The translations under genes were made by a program, and so were the position numbers. The notes under the pieces were generated by a model. It was not told the origin of the DNA. It saw nothing but the letters and a program-made list of their open reading frames with translations, and made no database searches. DNA of 64,000 nt from Rugalucina vietnamica (lineage: Eukaryota > Mollusca > Bivalvia > Lucinida > Lucinidae): assembly GCA_964017185.1 (NCBI GenBank), contig OZ024874.1, forward strand, positions 17,789,957 to 17,853,956, in the 5' to 3' direction. Below, one piece after another: positions 20,001 through 31,060 of this stretch. Every line of letters begins with the position of its first letter. The stretch's first letter is position 1.

Positions 20001-21009
20001 TTTGATTTTGCCTAGGCGAGAGCTCTTAGAGAAATGGCCTCTTGTAATGAGTTTTATCGACCTTAATTAATTTGCAATTCCAAAATTATGATTTTTGAAA
20101 CTAACAAAAAGTATTGAATAATAAGAATATAAAGACGCACAGCGTGTTTTCCAACAACAATAAAAAAGAATTGTACTATAAATATATTAAATAATAAATT
20201 GATTGAAATTCATGAACAAAATTCTCATAAGTCCTTATCTAGCCATTTAAATACTAAAGCCCTTAAAAGAAAATAGTACTGAGCCCAATGCTTGATGATT
20301 TAGGTGTGATTGAGGTGATTTCAGTGGTGATTCCGGTGAATTCTTCTGACAGGTCTGAAGTTACCAAATTAAAGCTATACACGCGTGCATTGTATAATCG
20401 AGAAAATATATATCCTGGACGTTTGACATAGATTATTTAGATCCAAAACCAACAATTCAAGTCCAAAATTCTTTACATCAGCTTGTATAATGAACTTGAT
20501 TTTAGTGATTTTAGTGGTGATTTTGGTGGGGACATACGGTCGTATAAAACTACGAATAACGGGAAAATAAAATATCTAAGACTTTTCATATAGTTAATTT
20601 AGATACTAATTTAACATTTTAACTTAAGTCAAACTGTATGTTTATTTATGGTGATTTCGGTGATTCTGGTTATGTTCCGGTGATTTGGGTGATTCCGGCA
20701 AATACTGATACCAAGTCGCGTTGGCATTTTACGTCATATCCGGCAATGGAAGTCGTGTTTATGAGAAATTTTAGGCATCGTCGGATAAAAGTGCAATATC
20801 AAGCAGAATACTGGATTAATTAGCGCATTTATTGTGTAAGTTGAAAGAGCCCAAATCCATTTATCACAGATGGGTGTCGGTTTGTTTGTGGCTATCGTGA
20901 TAACAACATAAAAAAGCATTTAAAAAACTGAGCCGGTGGCTTCCGTTCAAAAAGCTTTCTTACCTTGTTGAACCTAACAGCTCTCCTATTAGAGATTTGA
21001 TATTTTAGT
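20001..21009. other. AT-rich stretch with iterated GGTGATTYCGGTGATT words
   Basis: No gene recognised. GGTGATT-type words cluster at 20298-20345, 20508-20530 and 20648-20700. These may be the ends of another element, but I find no inverted partner. Confidence 0.3.
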
Positions 21010-21015
21010 ATACTC

Positions 21016-21508
21016 CAGTACCTTAATTAGGCTGCGTATTTGCGTAATTACCCAATTAAAATATGAAAAAGCGCAATTAATAACGATCTGGTAGCGCAAG
21101 AAAACGCAAAAGAAATCGCCGATACGCAATACCGGAAAAATCAATTGCGTACAGGTTTTTATCGGTGTGCTTACGCCGTCTACATTAAACAAAAATGTCA
21201 TTGGACATGCGCAAATCGATCGATTATTTCTTTTCTGTTTTTTCGTTGGTTGACTGCGATTTTAGTTAATTCTCTCAACCAATCAATGTTTCCCTTTTAT
21301 TTTATGCTATGCAAAAGCGAAAGTAGAAGAAATAAGGAAAGTACACCTCGAACATCATTTTTACCAAATTGTTTTCCATTTTACCCAATTGATTGAAAAT
21401 AGAGTGCGTAACAGAACTGAACTTACCCAATTAGAATTCCAGATACGCAATTGAATGAAAAAGGGGTGCGTAAATACCCTATAGGCTAAAAAATTAATTA
21501 AGGTACTG
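21016..21508. mobile_element. hAT-like MITE, CAGTACCTTAATTA ends
   Basis: Starts CAGTACCTTAATTA and ends with its complement. It is flanked by the direct repeat ATACTC (21010-21015 and 21509-21514). Subterminal words TTGCGTA and ACCCAATT recur several times at both ends in inverted sense. 493 bp, non-coding. Confidence 0.75.
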
Positions 21509-21540
21509 ATACTCCTTTCTCCATGATTCGTGTTATGCAT

Positions 21541-21642
21541 GATCTCGTGGGAACCAGTAATCTCGCGAGATAATCATGTGGTGCCGCACTAATGTGAAGG
21601 GGAGATATTGTTTAAGGAATATTGAAACATGGCAACACAAAG
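21541..21642 (+). CDS. Candidate first exon of an unidentified gene (MATQ...)
   Basis: ATGGCAACACAAA at 21630 is followed directly by the strong donor GTGAGT. The ATG context (AACATGG) is favourable. A perfect TCTCGCGAGA lies 60 bases upstream. Only four and a third codons are seen; I could not find a matching second exon, so the product is unknown. Later exons would lie beyond the nested mobile elements to the right. Confidence 0.3.
21561..21570. promoter_or_regulatory. TCTCGCGAGA promoter palindrome
   Basis: Exact copy of a motif known from many animal, often bidirectional, promoters. On the minus side it could also serve the unseen 5' UTR exon of NDC80; that is inference. Confidence 0.45.
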
Positions 21643-22249
21643 TGAGTTTTGGTTTTCTTTATTTCCATTGTTAAAAATAATAAGGTCCACAAGTGCAGGA
21701 GAAACCGGGCTAAATTATGGTAACAAGTCAACTCGTACCTAAGTTAACTTGTACCTTAGTCAACTCGTACCTACTTTTGGTCATCTCGTACCTTAGTTAA
21801 GTCGTACCTTAGTCAACTCGTACCCATGTAATTTTCATACCTATTTTTTAGATTTATTTTATCAATATTATTATTTTATCATATTACAAACTAATATTTA
21901 CAGTGTTTACATCTTTAACCACCTTTTATTTCATCGCCAGGACCGCATACTGCACTGAGCAAATAATAAGCAAATTCAATTCAATAACTCGTATATAACC
22001 AAGATTTAACTTCACATTTTATTTTTGTGTTCAAGTCGCACACATCGCAGGTAACGCCGTGCTGGCGCATCCCCACAACATTACCACACGCAATACAAAT
22101 ATCCGACATTTGCACTATCAGAATATTCAAAGATGAATGAGACTTAGAAAATTTGGACAACTTATATATATATGAAGCGATCGGCAACTAAAAGAAAACT
22201 AATGCACAAAAGATAATTACCCTTAAAATTCCACTGTGTCATTAACTCC

Positions 22250-23903
22250 CAGTGCTCCAGATAATTTTTAGCTCAGTACAGTACTGGTCGAAATTTGAGC
22301 CTGTCAGTATCGAGATTTTGATTTCAGTATCAGCTCCAAGACTAATCTGTTTCATAGACACTGACCGTTTACAGGGTTCCCACGGAAAGTATAAAATAAA
22401 ATTCCATGACTTTTCCATGATAATTCCATGATCGGAATTAAATTTCCAGGACTAATTTTTCTGTTTATATATTTATTTTTTTGTCATATAACACTTTTCA
22501 AAAGGCAAGACCAGATAATTATATTGCAAAAGTAACTTACTTCAAGGTATTATCTTGTTTTCTGATGAAGACAAATTAGCTTGAATGCCCTTTTGAAAAA
22601 CAGAACTTTATTTATCAATGCTTATCGAGCAAGCGAAGCGAGCGAGGAAAAAAAAAAAAAAGAATCCCAAAGACATCCAAAATGGCATTTCATAACAAAA
22701 TTCCATGATTTTTCCATATTTCATCATTTTTCAAATTCCAGGATTTTTCCATGCATGAAATTTTTTTTAGCCATTTTCCATGTTTTCCAGTGCCCGTGGG
22801 AACCCTGCATGCTGTTTACACATGTATAAATGTTTAAATAATGTAAATTGAGATTTGCGAAATAAAGTTAATGTACATGTCTTTGTCACTTTTACATAGT
22901 ACATTCCTTGTGACAGCATTTCATTTAGACACCTCATCTAAAACATACATTAGTTTGGCTAAAACAAGCAGAAGTGTGGGAGGGGCTTGGGACTGTACAT
23001 TAAAAAAAAAAAAAAAAAAAAAAAAAGAGTAAAAAAAAAAAAAAAATGGGCATAGGTTCCCCTGAAATTTGCATTTTCTTCTCGCCCCCTTATTTACCCA
23101 CAAAAAAAAAAAAAAAAAAATCTGTGTGAAAAATTTGGGCATAGGTTCCCCTGTATTTTGCATTTGGTTTTTCACCACTCCCAAATAACTCAGGCCTATT
23201 GAAAGATATGGGCAAGGCAGAAGTAAAAGGGAAGGTGGGGGGAGTACATTGGCTCATAAAGACTTGCAAGTCTTGACTTAATGTCAGCGTCCAATGCACA
23301 ACCTTTCCCTTTAGTGACCTTAGATAGATATGAAAAGGGTACATACTCTGGCTTCAAAGTTATGTGTCAGCTTTAAATGGGTGGAGTTTTGTGTATTTGG
23401 AGTGTCACCAGTACACAATTCATACCCTCTGATCAAGGAGGGTTTCTATTTATACTCAGATTGATCAGTACCAACCAGTGTGCCTCTTCTGTTTTTAACC
23501 TCAAACTGAATGACAATGTCAATGATACTGTTGATGAGCGGAGCCGCAATCTGTCTCGGCTCATTTTCACTAATTTCTGTCTTGCAAAACATCAGTATTC
23601 CGTCAGGATGGATAGCTGTCTCGCCATTGCGCCGTTTGTTCTACTTTTCAGTTTCGATTCTGGACTGGTTTACGAATTTACTCTACGCGTCAACGAAAAC
23701 AGCGAATAAAAGTAAAGTTTGTTAAACCAGTCAAAATGACTATTGGTACAAAATCTGTTTTTAGGGTACGGTAAACAAGCAATAACCGCACCGTAACGGT
23801 CATTTCGTTCTCGTATTTGGTACTGACAAAAATTCAACTTCTACCGTATTTGGTAAAATGAAGTCCGTAAATTACGGCTGTACGGATGCTATCTGGAGCA
23901 CTG
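22250..23903. mobile_element. hAT-like element, CAGTGCTCCAGATA ends, 5-bp target duplication
   Basis: CAGTGCTCCAGATA at the left and its complement at the right, flanked by the direct repeat ACTCC (22245-22249 and 23904-23908). TCAGTAC and ACCGTA words recur near the ends. It contains a second hAT MITE, poly-A tracts and a ~90-bp tandem duplication at 23041-23170. Confidence 0.72.
22373..22807. mobile_element. hAT MITE, CAGGGTTCCCACGG ends
   Basis: CAGGGTTCCCACGG against CCGTGGGAACCCTG, with the word ATTCCATGA repeated inside each end. This end sequence is familiar from hAT elements of many animals. It is nested in the 1.65-kb element. Confidence 0.75.
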
Positions 23904-24328
23904 ACTCCTGTGACCCCAGAAATCACCGAATGCCGAAAAAGAGCCAAACAAATTAATTGGGTCTTTGATTAATTTCACACCAAATCTAATCATGCAAACA
24001 TTAAAGACGTTGATTAACTCGACGAAAATGAAAGACATCTAATTAAAGAAATCTATCTATCTATCCTTCTTTCCTTCCTTCCTTCCTTCCTACATTCCTT
24101 CCTAACTGACTAAGGTACGACTTAACTAAGGTACGAGTTAACCAAAAATAGGTATGAGTTGACCAAAACAGGTATGAGTTGACCAAAGATCAGGTACGAG
24201 TTGACCAAAAGTAGGTACGAGCTGACTAAGGTACGAGTTAACTTAGGTACGAAAGCACATTATTATGCTTATGGATATATTAAACTTCGAACACCTGTGG
24301 TCTAGCTGTCCACTGGGCTGAGGCTATG

Positions 24329-24860
24329 CGCACGACGGTCGTGCCGATAAGCGGCGTTATCCGCACGACGGTCGGGCCGATAACGGTCGTGCGGATAGCA
24401 AATACCACTGGGTGCTTCCTTGGTCCCGATATAAAAAGGTTTTGTTTGACTTTTTGGTCCCGGATTTTGTTCTACTATTTTAACACAGTAAACCTCAACA
24501 AAACAGAGCCGATAATAACATAATAAAATTGCTTAATTTACTTCACTTTTTAACGAATCAAAAGGAATCTTACCATAAAATTGCATTCAAAGCACCATAT
24601 TATGATTTGAAATTCTTTCAATGACGTCATAAATAAGAATAAAATCAAATCTTTGACCAAATTCTAGGAATTATTGTAGAAAAAAATCTTATACCGGAAT
24701 CAAACAAAACCAAATCCTATCGGGACATATAGTAAAAGTCAAACAAAACCTTTTAATAACGGGACGAAGGAAGCACCCAGTGAATACTACAGGTATTGGC
24801 TATCGGCACGACGGGAGTATAAGATTTTCTAACAAGCTTACGCATGTATTCAAATATTAA
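24329..24860. mobile_element. CGGCACGACGGTCGTGCCG element, copy 1, split by a MITE
   Basis: Iterated self-complementary words GCACGACGGTCGTGCCGATA at 24330-24400, continuing after the inserted MITE as GGCTATCGGCACGACGGGAG, then AGATTTTCTAACAAGCTTAC. The same order recurs at 58460-58650 and partly at 52456-52530. Confidence 0.55.
24406..24782. mobile_element. MITE, CACTGGGTGCTTCC ends, 5-bp target duplication
   Basis: CACTGGGTGCTTCCTT at one end and its complement at the other. The direct repeat AATAC flanks it (24401-24405, 24783-24787). Long inner inverted AAAAGGTTTTGTTTGACTTT blocks, and the word GTCCCGATA twice at each end. 377 bp. Confidence 0.82.
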
Positions 24861-25837
24861 TTTGGCATTAAATAAATTAATTAGGTGTTTCGCTATTGAA
24901 ATACACTCAAAATTAACAAGCGATGTGGAGAAATTCTCCTTTTTGGGGAAAACGTCCTAGCTGTGCGGATAGACTCGTATACTCAGCTGATGAGTACAAT
25001 CTCCATGGAGCGAAACATCTCTTCACCATTCCGAATGTACTTTCAGCCTCGTGTCCATCCATAAAACAAGATGGCGAAAACAAGTGGTTTTTACACACCG
25101 ATTGTTTTACATAGAATTCCATCGTTAATAGAAAGAAATGCTCACCGACACTTCGCTGTTTGATAAAACACATATTTAAATTTCTTTCAATAAAATTTTC
25201 TCCTCAAAATTCTGCGTTTTCTTTTTCTAACAGATTCATTTTTCAGCTGTTTGTCATCGTGTTCACTCGTGTGGGGCCGTTTCCGGAACGAGCCGATCAC
25301 ATATGCCGACATTTACGGAAACTGACGTTGAACATTAATTTATTCCAGTTGAAAGGTCAGGATTTGGCCTTGTCCAATGATATGCACGTATGTCTACAAA
25401 TGACGTCAATCAGGTCGGCCATTTTGAATTCGGCGCGCGGCGTTCGACGTCAGCAACACGCGCTGCATTTTACTAATTGGTCAATTAAATATTAATTGAC
25501 AATTAACTTTCCATATATGGAAATGGTCGGAAGTCAATTCTCGGCGTAAACATACGAACATATACGGACGATTTAGTGCACTGAAAGAATGACAACCAGA
25601 AGTTTTTAAATGAGAATAAAACCGCTAAAACGGACAAAATATGTTGGATTTTTTTTCCAAAAGCACATTAAACGTTAGTTATGCATTGGCGAAGTGTATT
25701 CTTCTTGATTTATCTTGAAAAAGTTGCAATTATCGACACTTCGTTTCACCATTGAAAAGCCAACTGGGATCGCAACGAAGGGATATGGAACATATATGTG
25801 TAATATAGCGGAGTGAGATCTCGCAACTATGCGGATA
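24861..25837. other. Unassigned sequence
   Basis: No convincing gene. Short frames lack family features. GCGGATAGCC at 25831 is a word of the preceding element family and may mark its far end. Confidence 0.3.
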
Positions 25838-25842
25838 GCCAG

Positions 25843-27081
25843 CAGGTCGGGTTGAAATGTGAAAATGAGTATATACCTATTTTTGAGTATATACTTAGTT
25901 TTAAGGATAGCAGCTCATACTTAGAGATAGGAAAATCAATGCAGAAAATTAAATTATGACTTTACACAGTAAAGCGAAAGAGTTGCAAAACCATACTTGG
26001 CCAGTTGTTAAAGGTTCATATACATTTTCAGATTTTTAAATAATTTTCAACTTCTACCGTTGCATTTTCTGCATTTTGAAGGAAACATGCATTTAGAATA
26101 TGTATGAGACAACCCCTTGAATTTCACACAAATACACACCCTTCTCTCACTTAGTATAGATACCTCCCACTGGGATATTCTCAAAGTAAACAATGATTAG
26201 TAATAATCAATAAATCTTCAAATGGGGAAAATACATACAAAACAAAAAGCGTGCTAACACAACAATGCATCGGTAGATGTTAAAAATCGGTATAGCTATA
26301 TGGCGAAAGGAACGTTCCTTTCGCGAAAGGAAGATTTTCACACGAAAGGAAGATTTCATTTCAAAATTTTGAACTCATTGACTATAATTGTGCATGTTTA
26401 AGTTTTAAACGGGTAAAGGAAATAAGTAATAGTTTTTGTATGAAGTTCACTTCACTTTAAATTGATTTTATAAAACCGTAAGGCAGCGATGAACCTTCCT
26501 TTCATAGATGAAAATCTTCCTTTCGCCAGTGCGGCTAGTGTCAAATTTCATTTGCTGTCCTCCATTTCGACCAAATTTTCTTAATAGTAAAATTTGCAAT
26601 TTGCATTTTACTTTATCTTCTTATTACTTTATTGCAGAATGTATAAAAAGAAAAAAAGGTGGGGGGGGGGGGGGGATATGCAGCAATGATGATAACGGCG
26701 TTCATTTCATAGGCAAACTTCCTTTCGTCGCCTAAATTGAGTGAGATTTCTTTATTTATAAGTTCCGCTTTTTGCACCAAATAACTTTTTTTTTTTACAT
26801 TTTACACATTTTACTTGATATTGTTTTATTACAACATGTGTAAAAACAAATGAAAGCTGCTAAATATCAATGGAGATAATGATAAAATGTTCCTTTCGTA
26901 CAAAAACCTTCCTTTCGCGAAAGGAACCTTCCTTTCGCTGTTTAGCTATACCCGTTAAAAAAAGTCATTAGTTAGTTTTTTGCATCGATTTTCCTATCTC
27001 TTACTATGAGCTGCTATCCTTAAAACTAAGTATATACTTAAAAATAGGTATATACTCATTTTCATGTTTCAACTCGACCTG
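25843..27081. mobile_element. hAT-like element, CAGGTCGRGTTGAAA ends, 5-bp target duplication
   Basis: Terminal inverted repeats of about 100 bp, over 90% identical by eye, each with GAGTATATACCTATTTTT and GTATATACTTAGTTTT. They are flanked by the direct repeat GCCAG (25838-25842, 27082-27086). The interior carries a nested 667-bp element. Non-coding. Confidence 0.85.
26287..26953. mobile_element. Element with iterated CCTTTCGCGAAAGGAA words, 8-bp target duplication
   Basis: The ends GGTATAGCTA and TAGCTATACC are inverted. The word GCGAAAGGAA or its complement occurs about five times at each end, and once or twice inside. Direct repeats GTTAAAAA at 26279-26286 and 26954-26961. An 8-bp duplication fits hAT or P superfamilies. 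The poly-G run at 26659 lies inside. Confidence 0.82.
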
Positions 27082-27086
27082 GCCAG

Positions 27087-27785
27087 TGTCGTCCACTGAG
27101 CAACCGTGCTTCCTGATCTGATTCTGATCTAAAAAAAAAAAAAAAAAGGGAACACTTCCAGAATAGCGGTCCCCAGAAAACACATAATACATGGTCAGTA
27201 GGTGTTTAGCGAGTTGCTATGCTGGTAGATGTGCTATCTGTATGTGCAACACGTATATCGAAGTTCCAAATGGGGGCTACTGCCCCCACACCCCCGTAAA
27301 ATTCAGAATTTGAGAAAGATTAAAAATGTCAGTCATTCTGGGGACCGCTAAACTGGAATCTACCCAAAAAAAGAATGGCTAATTATAGCAAACACACATG
27401 TGTGTTTGCTTTAGGATAAACATACGTAAGAAATTTAGAATAAAAAATCTACATACCTTACCGAACAAAACCGACGGTTTGGCGGCCATTAATGTTGGGC
27501 GCAGACATTTTTGTCGGCATGCGCAGACAATGTGTCGTTCAGATGTCGGGAAATTTGTACTTTCTTTTTCTTTTTTCGGCTGAACATTTTTCTTTGTCAA
27601 ACATATTTCCATATATCCTATTTCAGATCAAAGTTGTTTCCAAAATGTAAAAATATAAGATAAATACACAATTTACAAATGCAGACGACGATGAAGATTG
27701 GTTTTTCGAAATTACACCGTTAAAATCCTCGTATTATAGCAAACCAGTCAACAAGGCAATATAAACGCTCGAAAAAACAAGCGTC
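27087..27785. other. Unassigned sequence
   Basis: No gene recognised. AATTATAGCAAACACACATG at 27378 is mirrored by TGTGTGTTTGCTTTAGGATA, a short hairpin. Confidence 0.3.
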
Positions 27786-28221
27786 TGCGAGGTGTACCTA
27801 AAGCAGGTTTACCAAGGTCTACCTTCTATGGTCTACTTACCAAGTCTACTTACCAAGGTCTACCCACCTAGGTCGACTTACCAAAGTCTACCTACTAGGT
27901 CTATTAACCAATATCTACCTACCAAGGTCTACCTACCAAAACCTACATACTAAGTCTACTTCCAATGTCTACTAACCTATTTCTACCTACCAAGGTCTAA
28001 CTATCTACGTCTGCTTACCAAGGTTTACTTACCTAGGTCTACCTACCTAGGTCTACTTACCAAGGTATACATACCTATCTATGTCTACTTACCAAAGTCT
28101 ACTTACCTAGGTCTACCTACCTAGGTCTACTTCCCAAGGTCTACCTACCTAGGTCTACTTACCTGGGTCTACCTACTATGTCTACTTACCAAGGTCTACG
28201 TCCGGGGTCTACTTACCTATC
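27786..28221. repeat. 14-bp minisatellite GGTCTACYTACCWA, left part
   Basis: About thirty imperfect units. The array resumes at 29933 and at 36092, so it once formed a single tract, now split by a LINE and by the 6.1-kb TIR element. Confidence 0.85.
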
Positions 28222-29932
28222 TATCTATCTTCTGATACTGAGTCGATCAATTTCTGATCATCACCTCAGGTGTGGGGTGGGTGGCTAAATTTAGAATTTA
28301 GTCAAGGGAAAATAAAACATTTGGGGTGGACCATTAAAACTATTTACAAGATATAGATGAGAGGCATACTAAAACGCATGCCTCTGGGCTAATGATTTAA
28401 ATAGAAGCCTTAAATTCCTCAATGGTCTTAGATAGGACCACTGAGGAAGGGAGACTATTCCAAACCGGAATAGTTCTGGGGAAAAAGGAATTTTTCAGGG
28501 CATCACTATAGGCAAATGGTCTTGTGTATTGTGATTCATGTGATGCCCGAGTATGCCTTAGATTGGGTGCCGGGGTCAGGTATTTGTCTTTATCAAGAGA
28601 CACTGTACCGGAGTGTATCTTGTAGAAGAAGGTTAAGGAGGACCGCTCCCTGCGAGACTCCAGGGATGGCCACTCAAGTTCGTCTAGCATTTCACCGACG
28701 CTACTGGTGTTCCTCCATCGCCTGCAGGTCCACCGGGCAGCAGTCCTCTGCACCTTCTCCACCATCTCAATCTGAGTTTCATGATAGGGATGCCAAATAG
28801 GAGCTGCATACTCAAGTTGAGGCCGAACCAATGTTTTGTATGCAACTTCTTTAGTATGCCTAGGTGCCAGTGCCAAATTGCGCCGAAGAAAACCCAGAGT
28901 CTTAGTTGCCTTGCATGTAATTTCAGAAATGTGTTGACCCCAATCAAGATCATCTGTGATAGTTAAACCGAGGTATTTAGCGGACTGAACCTGTTCTAAT
29001 GTTTGCTGATGCAGTGTGTAATTGAAATCTATATGCCTGCTTGGATGTAGCCGCGTCACCCTCATTGAATGACATTTGCTAACATTGAATTTCATTTGCC
29101 AATCCATTTCCCATTTGGTCAAGCTATTCAGGTCATCTTGTAAAATTTGACAATCCAATGGTGACTTGACATTTCTGTATAAAACACAATCATCAGCAAA
29201 TAGCCGAACAGATGACCTGATGTTGTCAGGAAGATCATTAATGAAAATAAGAAATAGGACCGGTCCTAAGACCGATCCTTGTGGGACACCAGAAAGAACC
29301 GGGACTGGATCTGAGGCACGGCCATCTAATACCACTTTTTGAGAGCGCTCAGAGAGCCACGAGTCGATCCACTTATGTGTAGATCCTCTAATCCCGTAGA
29401 AGTCAAGTTTGTATAATAACCTTTTATGTGGGACCTTGTCAAAGGCCTTAGCGAAATCCATGACAATCACATCCGTCTGCCTGTGGCCACGACCCACTGC
29501 TCGGTCCAGATTACTAACCAAATCATGATAAAACTGAACTAACTGGGTTTCGCAAGACCTTTGACTTCGGAACCCATGCTGACAGTCAGCAAGAATGTTT
29601 TCAAGAGCCAAGTGTTTGTTTATGTTGCTGACTATTATATGCTCTAGAGTTTTGCAACAGATACAAGTAAGCGACACCGGTCGATAATTAGCTGCATCGT
29701 ATTTCTCACCTTTCTTAAATACCGGGGCTACATTTGCCTGTCGCCAATCGTCTGGTACAGCACCCTGAGCAAGCGACTCATTGAAGATATAGGTCAGTAC
29801 AGGAGCAATTTCAGAACTACATTCCTTCAACACCCTAGCACTCAGGCCATCTGGCCCAGGCGCCTTATGTATATTCAAATTATTCAACAGTTTAATGACC
29901 CCATTGGGGTCAACTGTAATTTCACCCGGTTT
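28222..29932 (-). mobile_element. CR1/jockey-type LINE, 5'-truncated, RT intact
   Basis: Truncated at its 5' end exactly at the minisatellite (frame KKPGEITVDPNGVIKLLNN is open into the junction). The 3' UTR ends GAAATTGATCGACTCAGTAT followed by (GATA)n. The same 3' end recurs near 48842. The long uninterrupted frame suggests recent insertion. Confidence 0.88.
28397..29932 (-). CDS. LINE reverse transcriptase (partial ORF2)
   Basis: RNA-directed DNA polymerase of about 511 codons with the usual order: HKAPGPDGLSARVLKE, then NYRPVSLTCICCKTLE, QHGFRSQRSCETQL, DFAKAFDKVPH, GVPQGSVLGPVLFLIFINDL, and the catalytic FADD in RLFADDCVLY. Then MKFNVSKC, KYLGLTI, and the C-terminal VQRTAARW and WNSLPSSVV. 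The endonuclease half is absent through 5' truncation. There are no internal stops. Confidence 0.92.
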   Translation of the reverse strand, partial: KPGEITVDPNGVIKLLNNLNIHKAPGPDGLSARVLKECSSEIAPVLTYIFNESLAQGAVPDDWRQANVAPVFKKGEKYDAANYRPVSLTCICCKTLEHIIVSNINKHLALENILADCQHGFRSQRSCETQLVQFYHDLVSNLDRAVGRGHRQTDVIVMDFAKAFDKVPHKRLLYKLDFYGIRGSTHKWIDSWLSERSQKVVLDGRASDPVPVLSGVPQGSVLGPVLFLIFINDLPDNIRSSVRLFADDCVLYRNVKSPLDCQILQDDLNSLTKWEMDWQMKFNVSKCHSMRVTRLHPSRHIDFNYTLHQQTLEQVQSAKYLGLTITDDLDWGQHISEITCKATKTLGFLRRNLALAPRHTKEVAYKTLVRPQLEYAAPIWHPYHETQIEMVEKVQRTAARWTCRRWRNTSSVGEMLDELEWPSLESRRERSSLTFFYKIHSGTVSLDKDKYLTPAPNLRHTRASHESQYTRPFAYSDALKNSFFPRTIPVWNSLPSSVVLSKTIEEFKASI

Positions 29933-30006
29933 TTTACCTAGGTCTACTTACCTAGGTCTACGTACCAAGGTCTACTTACCAAGATCTACCTACCTAGGTT
30001 TACCTA
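29933..30006. repeat. 14-bp minisatellite GGTCTACYTACCWA, middle part
   Basis: Five units between the LINE and the 6.1-kb element. Confidence 0.85.
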
Positions 30007-30306
30007 CAGTGCTCTTAAATTAAATTACCCACTTTCCTCGTTTCATCGCGAAAAAACTGACTGACTTAAATTCAATTTTCGCGAGGAAACTGCGCGAAAT
30101 CCAAAATAAACGTGAAATTTCATCGCGAATTTTCATCGCGGAATCATCGCGAAATTGCGCTGAATTGTATGGCGAAATCTGTGTACCTGTCAGTGGAGTT
30201 GAGTTTTCATGACCGGTGTTTCGCGGTGATTTGCGGCGAAAAAATAAAACGAGAGCAGAGTATTTATTTTATTATTTTTTAATTTCATTCGTATGTATTT
30301 TCATTC

Positions 30307-30307
<1 letters not shown>

Positions 30308-30350
<43 letters not shown>
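30308..30350. repeat. Poly-T tract
   Basis: About forty T residues inside the 6.1-kb element. Confidence 0.9.
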
Positions 30351-30354
<4 letters not shown>

Positions 30355-30831
30355 GTATTAGTTAGTGGTTAAACACGCATCTATAATAATTTCATCAATG
30401 GTCGAATTTGTGTATTTGTCATGTTGATTTTGATAACAAGAAAGCCGCTTTGCCCAAAGGAATATTAGATGACTTTGTTCGTCTTAATTGGTTAATTAGC
30501 TTGGATCTTTCAGAGATTATGTAAAATTAGTTTGATAAGGGCGATTAAGCTCTCTGCTATAATTACAGTGATTGACTAATTATTACAAAACGATTGATGT
30601 GTCTGTTCAGTTCTTTACCTCTTACAGGAAAATGTTTTTTTTCCTAAATCTTACCAACTTGCCTCCACCGTATCTCTGTTGTTCCATTTTCAAACATGAT
30701 TTGTATAGTACTAGATCAACTAGCTAACCAGCACTTCGTACACCGCACCATTTCCGCGTGGAAATGTATCGTGGAATGCCGACGGGAGTATTCTGTCTTG
30801 TATACCATCACGAAAACATGTCCGTGTAATG

Positions 30832-31060
30832 TATACCCCTTTGAACCCCACTTTTATATATAGCAAAACTGGGGTATGCAGGGATATACCTATTTTTTTA
30901 TGTCTGCTCAAAAAACATAGGTTGTTTACTCGTTAGAACCGCCTCGGCATAGAACCGCCTCGCCGCGGCGGTTCCGTCGAGGCGGTTGAGCGGGTTCTAG
31001 ACGAGGCGGTTCTAACGTTTACCAACAATCTATGTTTTGAGCACAAATAAAAAAAAATCG
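30832..31060. mobile_element. Double-hairpin foldback element
   Basis: First hairpin GTATACCCC...GGGGTATGC, second ACATAGGTTGTTTACTCGTT...AACGTTTACCAACAATCTATGT around a GC-rich centre (CGCCTCGCCGCGGCGGTTCC). It is the same composite as at 13112. Confidence 0.65.

Larger units (their letters stand above)
21716..24258. mobile_element. Element bounded by inverted GGTACGAGTTGACC arrays, with nested insertions
   Basis: The left array (21716-21830) reads GTCAACTCGTACC about six times. The right array (24108-24258) reads GGTACGAGTTGACC about seven times, in inverted sense, at 18-25 bp spacing with TAAGG or CAAAAATAGG between. The word is a close variant of TCAATTTGTAC in the 7.5-kb element. The interior is almost wholly taken by a nested 1.65-kb element. 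No transposase seen. Confidence 0.6.

Noticed and set aside
28516-28966. Plus-strand frames opposite the LINE RT
   Set aside because: They are antisense shadows of a strong, intact RT frame.
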